From NCBI RefSeq assembly GCF_024385575.1, contig NZ_JANFMV010000001.1, positions 2,323,681 through 2,387,680 on the forward strand: a DNA stretch of 64,000 bases. Reading direction: 5' to 3'. The position numbers and the translations under genes were made by a program. Below are positions 8,449-16,399 of the stretch, piece after piece. This stretch comes from Rhizobium sp. NRK18 (GTDB lineage: Bacteria; Pseudomonadota; Alphaproteobacteria; Rhizobiales; Rhizobiaceae). A model generated the notes under the pieces. The model saw nothing but the letters and a program-made list of their open reading frames with translations. It searched no databases and was not told the origin of the DNA. Position 1 is the first letter of the stretch. Each line of letters starts with the position of its first letter.

Positions 8449-9519
8449 CTAGGGGGCCGATGCTTTCGCCGCAGCCGCGGATGTGGCGTCGTGAGCGGCG
8501 AGCCGGAAAGCGCTTGGAGTGACACCCGTGACGCGCAGGAATTCCCGGTTGAAGTTCGACTTTGTGCCGAATCCGGATTCCAGCATGATGGTCGTCACCG
8601 GCTCGCTGGTCGTGGCCAATCGGTGCTTGGCATCGCCGACCCGATATTCATTGACGATCTGCGAGATGTTGCGACCGTGTACGCGGTTCAGCGCGCCGGA
8701 GATTTGTCGGGCGGGGATACCGGCACGTCTGGCCAGACGCTCCAGCGTGAGGTCCGGATCGCGATAGAGATGTTGCTCGCGCATCAGCAGATCGATGCGG
8801 CTTGCAATCGCCTGGTCATCTTCGATGCTTTGAGGAGGCGGCTGCGACGATGCGGAAGGTCCCTCGGAAGCGCCATCGGTCTCACCTTCCGGACGGGCGT
8901 TATCGGCGATGGTCGCCGCGTAACCGGCAATGGCCAGCCAGAGCACGCTTGCCACGCCCAGAAGTGTGGGCGCCTGCCTGCCATCCCCGAAGGCGAAATC
9001 GAGCGACACCAGAGCGTCTAGGAAGGCCGTCACGATCAGCATGATTGCCATCGCCACCAGCGCCCTGTACGCCGTCCACTCGTCAGCGATCCGTACAGCG
9101 CACAATGCCTCCGGTCCCTGTCGGGCAATCCGCAGCAGGGCAAGGCCGTATCCGAGGTAAATGACAAAAAGCACAGCGTCGAGTGGCTCCCGCCAAAAGG
9201 CGACGAGAAGGGCCGTCAGCACCGCCGGCAGCAGGTGCGGCAGCAAATCCGAAAGCCTCACCCGGCCATTTCGGCTGAGCTGACGAAAGGCTGCAAAGGA
9301 GAGCGCCGGCAGCCATGCAGCGATGACCGGCTGGATCAGATGCGCGGGATGCCAGCCGATATTCCAGCTCAAACCCGACATTGCCGCCTGCAAGGCAAAG
9401 GATGCCACGAGCAGCGGGAAAAGCCCTAGACTGCGATCCGCCTGCCGGAGCATGCGCACCAGGATGAGGCAAAGAACAAGGCAGATGACAAATGGCAGCG
9501 GTATCGAAGGCATAGGCAT
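8449..9519 (-). CDS. AraC family regulator with N-terminal membrane domain
   Basis: A 356-residue protein. Residues 1 to about 205 contain six or seven hydrophobic segments; an acidic, proline-rich linker (about 205-235) leads to a C-terminal AraC-type double helix-turn-helix with LTLERLARRAGIPARQIS and ESGFGTKSNFNREF. Such membrane-anchored AraC proteins probably sense an envelope or membrane signal directly. The neighbouring secreted hydrolase on the same strand, 189 bases downstream, is the likely target. Confidence 0.85.
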   Translation of the reverse strand: MPMPSIPLPFVICLVLCLILVRMLRQADRSLGLFPLLVASFALQAAMSGLSWNIGWHPAHLIQPVIAAWLPALSFAAFRQLSRNGRVRLSDLLPHLLPAVLTALLVAFWREPLDAVLFVIYLGYGLALLRIARQGPEALCAVRIADEWTAYRALVAMAIMLIVTAFLDALVSLDFAFGDGRQAPTLLGVASVLWLAIAGYAATIADNARPEGETDGASEGPSASSQPPPQSIEDDQAIASRIDLLMREQHLYRDPDLTLERLARRAGIPARQISGALNRVHGRNISQIVNEYRVGDAKHRLATTSEPVTTIMLESGFGTKSNFNREFLRVTGVTPSAFRLAAHDATSAAAAKASAP

Positions 9520-9699
9520 CCATTATCACGGATCATCACTCGGTCCCCCCATCTGATACCGACTGCGGCGCAGAGCGCAAACCCCACGCGACGGGCTTGG
9601 GCAAAAGAGCGACTATTGCGACGCTGTTGCCGCCGGAGATCACCGGATTGGCCGCCACCCGCAACTTCGCCCTGCCCCGTCAGAATGCCAGGCGTAACC

Positions 9700-10011
9700 T
9701 CAGAATTCCTTCAGTTGCCCCGCAACCGGATCGACGCGGATCAGGGCGTCGAAGATCTCGATCCTGGGTGCCGACCCGTAGAGCGACGCGACCATCTTGC
9801 GGTAGGCCTCGCCGTGCCAATGGGCGGCGGCTTTCCGCGAGCGCCAGAGATAGACGCCGCCACCGACGGAGCGGTCCTCGTCGAGAAAATAGTATTTCCC
9901 GACAAGGTCGCTGTTCATCAGCCATTTCCCGGCCGACTGGCGGTAGAGCGTCATCGCCTCGGCCCGTCCCGTGCCGGGCGGCAGGTCGAAGGTGACGATC
10001 TCGACGATCAT
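9700..10011 (-). CDS. Small dimeric alpha/beta-barrel monooxygenase-like protein (YdhR type)
   Basis: A 103-residue protein with the short ferredoxin-like fold signature of YdhR and related monooxygenases (KYYFLDEDRSVGGGVYLW, then a conserved histidine in AAHWHGEAY). Function is unknown, though relatives oxidise small aromatic compounds without cofactors. The start ATG shares a base with the tautomerase stop (TGATG), so the two are translationally coupled. The pair is probably controlled by the divergent LysR gene. Confidence 0.7.
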   Translation of the reverse strand: MIVEIVTFDLPPGTGRAEAMTLYRQSAGKWLMNSDLVGKYYFLDEDRSVGGGVYLWRSRKAAAHWHGEAYRKMVASLYGSAPRIEIFDALIRVDPVAGQLKEF

Positions 10012-10415
10012 CACGCGCCCGCCATGCGCCGGAAGGCGTATTCCGCCTGCGTGACGCCGCCATAGCCATAGGCCGTGGCACGGCAGTCGATGATGTGGAT
10101 GTTGGAATGCGGATGCAGATTGCCGATCCGCTCCGACAGAAGCGCGAAGGCTTCGCGGTGAAAGGCCGCCTTCTCCTCGCGCGTGTTGGTCTCGTCGGTG
10201 ATGGCAACCTCAAGGCGGAAGGCGTTGCGGTCGAGGGCTACGAGCGACTGGCCGGCGATGAACCAGTCCTCGCGGGCGACATGGCGGACGATGACGGTGG
10301 TGCGCTCGAGCTCCTTGCGCAGCACGCGGCAGGTGAGTTCCGCGACGGCATCCGCCAGCCGCGCGGTTTCGGTCGGATCGGTCTTTGCGGACAGAGTCAG
10401 GGTGATACCGGGCAT
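10011..10415 (-). CDS. Tautomerase family protein
   Basis: A 134-residue tautomerase-superfamily protein. It starts MPGITL, which would leave proline 2 as the N-terminal catalytic base after methionine removal, the hallmark of 4-oxalocrotonate tautomerase relatives. The double-length chain suggests a fused pair of beta-alpha-beta units. It probably works with the coupled monooxygenase-like protein on a small aromatic or keto acid substrate; that is inference from the operon. Confidence 0.75.
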   Translation of the reverse strand: MPGITLTLSAKTDPTETARLADAVAELTCRVLRKELERTTVIVRHVAREDWFIAGQSLVALDRNAFRLEVAITDETNTREEKAAFHREAFALLSERIGNLHPHSNIHIIDCRATAYGYGGVTQAEYAFRRMAGA

Positions 10416-10496
10416 ATGAGTCTCCTTCGTTCAAGCCTCTTTGACTGGGCTGAAGAAAGGCTAGCGCGGGTCTTTTCATCGGAAAACCGGGAATAT

Positions 10497-10506
10497 ATGA
10501 TATCAT
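10497..10506. promoter_or_regulatory. Palindrome in the tautomerase/LysR divergent promoter
   Basis: ATGATATCAT is a perfect ten-base palindrome, 15 bases before the LysR start and 82 bases before the tautomerase start. It sits in an AT-rich patch and is a reasonable autoregulatory site. Confidence 0.4.
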
Positions 10507-10521
10507 CCATCGGATATACTG

Positions 10522-11388
10522 GTGAATAAAATGACCCGCTTCGACCTCGATCTCCTGCATGCCTTCGTGACCGTCACCGACGCCGGCAGCCTGACGGCGG
10601 CCGCACCCCGGCTCTGCCGATCGCAATCGGCGGTCAGCGAGCAGATCCGCAAGCTGGAGGAGACCTGCGGCACGGCGCTTTTCCTGCGCAGCAAGGCCGG
10701 CACCCAGTTGACGGCGGCGGGAGACCGGTTGCTCGGCCATGCCCGTCGCATCCTGGCGCTGAACGACACGGCGATGCAGGACATGAAGGGATTGCGGCTG
10801 GCCGGCGAGGTCCGGTTTGCGATCACCGACTATTTCGAGCCGGCCACGATCGCCACGACGCTGAAGAAGATCCGCCTTACCTATCCCGATCTTCGCCTGC
10901 ACGTCGCCGTCGTCAGCAGTTCGGTGATCGAGACGGCTCCCGGCGACGTCGATATCGGCCTGTTCATGCGCATTCCGGACCCCGATTCGCCCGATCCGCC
11001 CATCGGCCGCCCCGTGCGCAGCGAAACCTTGCGATGGGTTGCCGACGAGGCCTTTGTCCACCCCGGCAACGCGCCGGTGCCCGTCATCGCGCTCAGGGGG
11101 TCCTGCCGCCTGCGCCAGCACGTGATCGAACAGCTGACGGCGCATGAGATCGCCTTCGACATGGCGCATTCGGCCTCCGGCATTGCCGGCGCGCAACTGG
11201 CGCTATCGGCCGGGCTCGGTGTCACCTGCCTCAACGCCTCCGCCGTGCCACCCGGCGCCGTTTCCGTCGGCGAAAAATTCGGCCTGCCGGCCATGCGCGA
11301 CGTCGATTTCTTCCTGACGCCGCCGAAGTCCGGCGAAGCGGCCTTCGTCACCGACGTGCGCACCATTCTCGCCGAACAGCTGCAATAG
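10522..11388 (+). CDS. LysR family transcriptional regulator
   Basis: A 288-residue LysR-type protein. The winged helix-turn-helix spans about residues 5-65 (FVTVTDAGSLTAAAPRLCRSQSAVSEQIRKLEE), followed by a periplasmic-binding-like effector domain. It is divergent from the tautomerase/monooxygenase pair, 106 bases away, which suggests that it controls them and represses itself. The inducer cannot be inferred. Confidence 0.88.
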   Translation: MNKMTRFDLDLLHAFVTVTDAGSLTAAAPRLCRSQSAVSEQIRKLEETCGTALFLRSKAGTQLTAAGDRLLGHARRILALNDTAMQDMKGLRLAGEVRFAITDYFEPATIATTLKKIRLTYPDLRLHVAVVSSSVIETAPGDVDIGLFMRIPDPDSPDPPIGRPVRSETLRWVADEAFVHPGNAPVPVIALRGSCRLRQHVIEQLTAHEIAFDMAHSASGIAGAQLALSAGLGVTCLNASAVPPGAVSVGEKFGLPAMRDVDFFLTPPKSGEAAFVTDVRTILAEQLQ

Positions 11389-11409
11389 GCGTTCGCGCAA
11401 ACGAAACCG

Positions 11410-11433
11410 CCCGGAACGAAGGTTCGCTCCGGG
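11410..11433. terminator. Hairpin between convergent LysR and PadR genes
   Basis: CCCGGA/TCCGGG (11410-11415 and 11428-11433) enclose a further CGAA/TTCG stem with one mismatch. It lies midway between the two convergent stops; both flanks are moderately T-rich in the relevant direction, so it may serve both genes. Confidence 0.5.
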
Positions 11434-11462
11434 TAGTTTGGTGAGATCAAAGACGTCCCGGA

Positions 11463-12131
11463 TCACTCAACCCCGTCGGCCATCTCCAGCAGGCGGCGGA
11501 CGATGTCGGTGGCGGCGGCCGGGTCCTTCTCCAGCTTGCGGGCGACGACTTCGCGCAGGTTCATCATCGCCGCCTCGACGCTCTTCGGCAGATCCGGTCC
11601 GCCGCGCATCTCGTCGCGCCACTTGCGCATGCGGCTTGCCTTTTCGCCGATCGCCTTCAGCCGCTCGAACAGCATGGTGGCGAGCGCCCGGTTTTCCTCG
11701 AGATAGGCCCTGCCCTCATCGGTGATCGCGTAGCGCTTCTTGGCGCCTTCCGACTCGGTGATCGCCGCATAGCCGGCTTCCTCGAGGAAGGTCAGCGTCG
11801 GGTAGATGACGCCCGGGCTCGGCGCGTAGGCTTCGGCGCTCAGTTCCTCGATCTGCTTGATGATCTCGTAGCCGTGGCGAGGTTCGTCCTCGATCAGCAT
11901 CAGGACCAGCGTGCGAATGTCGCCCTGGCCGAGGAAGCGTCCGCCGCGCGGTCCGTCGCCGTCGTCACCAAAGCCACGTCCGCCGCGGCCGCCGCCCATG
12001 AAGCCGCGCCCGAAGTGACCGCCCTTGGCCGCCAGCATTTCGACGAAGGCTTCCCGGTGCCGGCGATGGCGGCCGTGACCGCAATGCCCCTCACCTTTGT
12101 CGTGGTCCCTGTCATGCATGTGCTTGAACAT
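11463..12131 (-). CDS. PadR family transcriptional regulator with His/Gly-rich N-terminus
   Basis: A 222-residue PadR-type repressor. Residues 1-75 are rich in histidine, arginine and glycine (for example HCGHGRHRRHREAF, then glycine repeats), a possible metal or flexible region. The winged helix starts near residue 73 (LVLMLIEDEPRHGYEIIKQI, then SPGVIYPTLTFLEEAG), with a C-terminal dimerisation helix. ATG 12131 is preferred because AAGGA lies upstream. It is the only gene reading from the palindrome-rich region upstream, so autoregulation is likely. Confidence 0.85.
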   Translation of the reverse strand: MFKHMHDRDHDKGEGHCGHGRHRRHREAFVEMLAAKGGHFGRGFMGGGRGGRGFGDDGDGPRGGRFLGQGDIRTLVLMLIEDEPRHGYEIIKQIEELSAEAYAPSPGVIYPTLTFLEEAGYAAITESEGAKKRYAITDEGRAYLEENRALATMLFERLKAIGEKASRMRKWRDEMRGGPDLPKSVEAAMMNLREVVARKLEKDPAAATDIVRRLLEMADGVE

Positions 12132-12142
12132 GATTTTTCCTT

Positions 12143-12222
12143 TAAGATATGTTTTCGATATATCGTAGATAATCCAACTATGGCGCTGCTGCAAGATGTT
12201 CGATATATCTAAAACCTATCTT
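12143..12222. promoter_or_regulatory. Inverted pair of PadR-type operators
   Basis: A roughly 22-base block with the core CGATATATC, then AAAAC and TATCTT, occurs once on the minus strand (12144-12165) and once on the plus strand (12201-12222) with two differences. The core TTCGATATATC is shared at 12154-12164 and 12199-12209, and CGATATATCG (12156-12165) is itself palindromic. The pair faces outward from a 35-base centre just upstream of the padR start. Confidence 0.6.
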
Positions 12223-12260
12223 TCCGTATCGGAATGCGGCAAGCCCTTGAATACCAAGCA

Positions 12261-12293
12261 ACAAAAAAGCCAGCCGCATGGGAGGCGGCTGGC
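12261..12293 (-). terminator. Rho-independent terminator of ald
   Basis: GCCAGCCGC (12269-12277) and GCGGCTGGC (12285-12293) form a perfect nine-base stem with a seven-base loop. On the minus strand the stem is followed by a run of six T. It lies 48 bases beyond the ald stop. Confidence 0.85.
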
Positions 12294-12340
12294 CCAGTGT
12301 CGTGGTCGACGATTTCTAAGCGGACTTGCGCCCGTCTTTC

Positions 12341-13459
<1,119 letters not shown>

Positions 13460-13569
13460 CTTGGTTCCTCTCTCTTGCCGGTTTCGAGCCGGCCTGCTTT
13501 TTCAGATGCGGCGAGTGAACCATTCCGGCCGGGCAATGTCCTTGCAAAGGATGGTTGCCCAAAACACAT

Positions 13570-13604
13570 TTTTCGACGAAAATTGCGCTGAAATCAAAAA
13601 TTTC
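13570..13604. promoter_or_regulatory. Lrp/AldR-type sites in the ald/aldR divergent promoter
   Basis: Two short AT-rich inverted repeats are visible: TTTTCG-A-CGAAAA (13570-13582) and GAAAT-CAAAA-ATTTC (13590-13604). They lie between the ald start (13459) and the regulator start (13618), with the second ending 14 bases before the latter. Lrp-family proteins bind such AT-rich dyads. Confidence 0.5.
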
Positions 13605-13617
13605 GAAGAGTGTGCGA

Positions 13618-14079
13618 ATGAACGAATTGGATACCGTCGATATTTCGATCCTGCGCGTCCTCCAGAAGGAGGGACGGATCACCAATGCCGAGCTTGCCGA
13701 GCGCGTCGGCCTGTCGGCATCGGCCTGTTCCCGGCGGCTCGACATCCTGGAAAAGTCCGGCGTGATCTCCGGCTATCACGCCCGCCTGTCGCACAAGGCG
13801 CTCGACTACAAGATGATGGTGATCGTCCACATCTCGCTCTCCGGACAGTTCGCCAAGACGCTTTCCGAATTCGAGGCGGCTGTCAAACGCTGCCCCAACG
13901 TGCTGGTCTGCTACCTGATGTCGGGCGAGTACGACTACATATTGCGGGTCGCGGCGAAGGATCTCGAAGACTACGAGCGCATCCACCGCGACTGGCTCTC
14001 CGCCCTTCCCCACGTCGTCAAGATCAACTCGTCCTTTGCGCTCCGAGAAATCATCGAACGGCCGAACGTGGGGCTTTGA
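13618..14079 (+). CDS. aldR: Lrp/AsnC family regulator, probably AldR
   Basis: A 153-residue feast/famine regulator: N-terminal helix-turn-helix (TNAELAERVGLSASACSRRLDILEKSGVI, split here by function, about residues 21-50) and a C-terminal RAM-like effector domain. ATG 13618 (MNELDTVDIS) fits the family better than the longer frame from 13555. Its divergent position next to ald is the standard AldR arrangement, where alanine is the co-regulator. The symbol rests on context. Confidence 0.85.
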   Translation: MNELDTVDISILRVLQKEGRITNAELAERVGLSASACSRRLDILEKSGVISGYHARLSHKALDYKMMVIVHISLSGQFAKTLSEFEAAVKRCPNVLVCYLMSGEYDYILRVAAKDLEDYERIHRDWLSALPHVVKINSSFALREIIERPNVGL

Positions 14080-14082
14080 GGG

Positions 14083-14910
14083 CTACATGTTGGGACGCTG
14101 CGTTCCACACTTCAGTTTATCAGTGCTGTCTGGCACCGGAACCGAGGCAGGCCACCAGAGCTCGAAACGCTTGGGCCCGATCTTGCTCTCATAGCCACTC
14201 AACCGAGCGTATTTGAAATCAATATCCGGCCAAGCAAGTTGGAAGTAATCATGCCATGCCAGAGCCGCAGCCTCGTCCTCAGAATGGAAGTATCGGATAA
14301 CAACATTCTTGGCATCAAAGCCCGGAATGTACTCGGGCAGGTTTATGGTGGCGTTCGTGACGGAAAGCTGTGCCAGCCTTTTCCCAAAGTCCACTGACTC
14401 CTGCTTTCCAAACTGTGTAAAGAGTGTTCCCGCGGGACATGGAACTGCGGCATCAGACTGAATTCGTTCTTCTACCGAAGAAGGTTCGACCCCTGCCTCA
14501 TCCTTATTCGCGGCCATTGGGGCATATGAAGCTATATTGCAAAGCGGCTTGGCGAAGTACTTGCGTTTTTCATCCTCATCGAAAATGGATGAAAGAACCA
14601 ACTGAGCTCTCTGGAAATCGCCAAAGTGCTGGGCGTAGGCGATAACAGTGCAGTAATTATCCTCCTCTATCAGCCCGCCTTTTATATAGAGAGAGGTGAA
14701 GAGAAGATTTTTCTCCAAACCATCACTTTCCTTCCAATAAGATATGATCTCGTGGAGATTTTCACGCTTCTTGTCGTAGTCGCGCGACCTACCCTCTATG
14801 TAGATGTCGTAAAACTGCTTGCCGTAATCGAACACCTTGTCAAAGGATGCTCCAAGGATGGCCGCGAGCCCAGCCACGCTCCATATTCCCGCTGTTTGCA
14901 CTGGCGACAT
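14083..14910 (-). CDS. Hypothetical protein with N-terminal membrane anchor
   Basis: I do not recognise this 275-residue protein. Residues 6-24 are a hydrophobic segment (GIWSVAGLAAILGAS); a charged, helical stretch follows (KKRENLHEIISYWKESDG), and the C-terminal part ends in an aromatic-rich region near GPKRFELWWP. The VVIRYFHSEDEAAA segment resembles peptidoglycan- or SPOR-like alpha/beta repeats only loosely. Base composition is clearly lower in GC than its neighbours and the upstream region is very AT-rich, which suggests transfer. It is convergent with aldR, three bases away. Confidence 0.6.
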   Translation of the reverse strand: MSPVQTAGIWSVAGLAAILGASFDKVFDYGKQFYDIYIEGRSRDYDKKRENLHEIISYWKESDGLEKNLLFTSLYIKGGLIEEDNYCTVIAYAQHFGDFQRAQLVLSSIFDEDEKRKYFAKPLCNIASYAPMAANKDEAGVEPSSVEERIQSDAAVPCPAGTLFTQFGKQESVDFGKRLAQLSVTNATINLPEYIPGFDAKNVVIRYFHSEDEAAALAWHDYFQLAWPDIDFKYARLSGYESKIGPKRFELWWPASVPVPDSTDKLKCGTQRPNM

Positions 14911-14993
14911 TGAATCCCCCGAAACAATGAATGCAATACAACTAAAGATATATTATATTTACAAATATGCAACCAATTTAAAACAACATTGAA

Positions 14994-15019
14994 GCGCCGG
15001 TGCCGCAATGCACCGGCGC
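14994..15019 (-). terminator. Terminator of the alcohol dehydrogenase gene
   Basis: GCGCCGGTGC (14994-15003) and GCACCGGCGC (15010-15019) form a perfect ten-base stem with a six-base loop, 25 bases past the adh stop. The minus strand continues into a T-rich stretch. Confidence 0.75.
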
Positions 15020-15044
15020 ACCTTAGAAGGTACTTCGCGAAGCC

Positions 15045-16094
15045 TTACAGGCTCGCCATGTCGATCGAGAAGCGATACTTCACGTCGCTCTTCAGCATGC
15101 GCTCATAGGCGTCGTTGATCTCGTTCATGCGTATGACCTCAACATCGGCGGTGATGCCGTGCTCGGCGCAGAAGTCGAGCATTTCCTGGGTTTCCGGGGT
15201 GCCGCCGATCATCGAGCCGGCCAGCGTGCGGCGTCCGCCGATCAGCGGCCGACCGCTGAAGCTGTAGGGCTTTTCCGGCAGCCCGACATTGACCATCGCG
15301 CCATCGCGCTTCAGCAGGCCGAGATAGACGGAGAGGTCGATGTCGGCGGAAACCGTGTTGAGGATGAAGTCGAAGCTGCCGCGCTGGGCCGCCATCGCTT
15401 CGGCGTCCTTCGAGACGACCACTTCGTCCGCGCCGAGGCGCCTGGCGTCTTCGGCCTTCGACGGCGACGTGGTGAAGAGCACGGTATGGGCGCCAAAGGC
15501 GTGGGCGAACTTCAGGCCCATGTGCCCGAGCCCGCCAAGGCCGATGATGCCGACCTTCTGGCCCTTGCCGACCTTCCAGTGACGCAGCGGCGACCACGTG
15601 GTGATGCCGGCGCAGAGCAGCGGTGCGGCACCGGCAAGGTCGAGCTTCTCCGAGACCTTCAGCACGAAACCCTCATAGACGACGATCGCCTTGGAATAGC
15701 CGCCCTGGGTGATCCCGCCCAGATACTTGTCCTTGCCGTTGTAGGTGCCGACCATGCCGCCGGTCTCGCAATATTGCTGCAGGCCTTCCTGGCAGCTCGG
15801 GCAGGTACGACAGGAATCGACCATGCAGCCGACGCCGACGAGATCGCCGGCATTGAATTTCGTGACCTTGGAGCCGACCGATTTCACTCGGCCGACAATC
15901 TCATGGCCGGGGACGATCGGAAATGTCGTGCCGCCCCATTCGTTGCGCGCCATGTGCAGGTCCGAATGGCAGACGCCGCAATAGAGAATGTCGATCTCGA
16001 CGTCTTCGTCGGTCGGTGTGCGGCGGTCGAACGAGAACGGTCCGAGGGGCTTGTCGGCGGCGGAGGCAGCATAGCCGGTGCAAACGAAGGTCAT
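15045..16094 (-). CDS. Zinc-dependent NAD(P) alcohol dehydrogenase (YahK/cinnamyl type)
   Basis: A 349-residue medium-chain dehydrogenase. Catalytic zinc residues are in CGVCHSDLH and GHEIVG; the structural zinc cluster is CRTCPSCQEGLQQYC; the cofactor loop is GLGGLGHMG. These place it with broad-range aldehyde reductases such as YahK and cinnamyl alcohol dehydrogenases, which favour NADPH. ATG 16094 (MTFVCTGYAA) is preceded by AAGGG; a much longer in-frame extension to 16400 has no family similarity. The next gene upstream is divergent. Confidence 0.9.
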   Translation of the reverse strand: MTFVCTGYAASAADKPLGPFSFDRRTPTDEDVEIDILYCGVCHSDLHMARNEWGGTTFPIVPGHEIVGRVKSVGSKVTKFNAGDLVGVGCMVDSCRTCPSCQEGLQQYCETGGMVGTYNGKDKYLGGITQGGYSKAIVVYEGFVLKVSEKLDLAGAAPLLCAGITTWSPLRHWKVGKGQKVGIIGLGGLGHMGLKFAHAFGAHTVLFTTSPSKAEDARRLGADEVVVSKDAEAMAAQRGSFDFILNTVSADIDLSVYLGLLKRDGAMVNVGLPEKPYSFSGRPLIGGRRTLAGSMIGGTPETQEMLDFCAEHGITADVEVIRMNEINDAYERMLKSDVKYRFSIDMASL

Positions 16095-16300
16095 GTCTGG
16101 TTTCCCTTGATCAAACTGTGGTCCCTGGAGATGGAAAGGCTTGCGCGATCGCGCGACCTCGCCGGATGGCGGAGGCTCCCGGCGAAAACCTAGGCGTGGA
16201 GCGGCTAAAATCAAGCGATCGGCGTTCGCCGCATGCTTTCCCCTGCGACGATTTATTTTACCAAAGGGACAATAATTCATCTGGCCATCCCGGACCGTCA

Positions 16301-16318
16301 CTGTCATCATCCCGCCAT
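16301..16318 (+). promoter_or_regulatory. Candidate PhoB box upstream of cpdB
   Basis: CTGTCAT (16301-16307), a four-base spacer CATC and CCGCCAT (16312-16318) follow the 7-4-7 direct-repeat plan of Pho boxes; the first half is an exact consensus and the second matches at five of seven positions. It lies 81 bases before the phosphoesterase start. Confidence 0.4.
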
Positions 16319-16399
16319 CAATTCCGACGTAACGACAACCAAGCCGGGAAGGCCTAGCGCCCGACCAATCGTCATCGAATTCGATCTGGGAGACAGACA

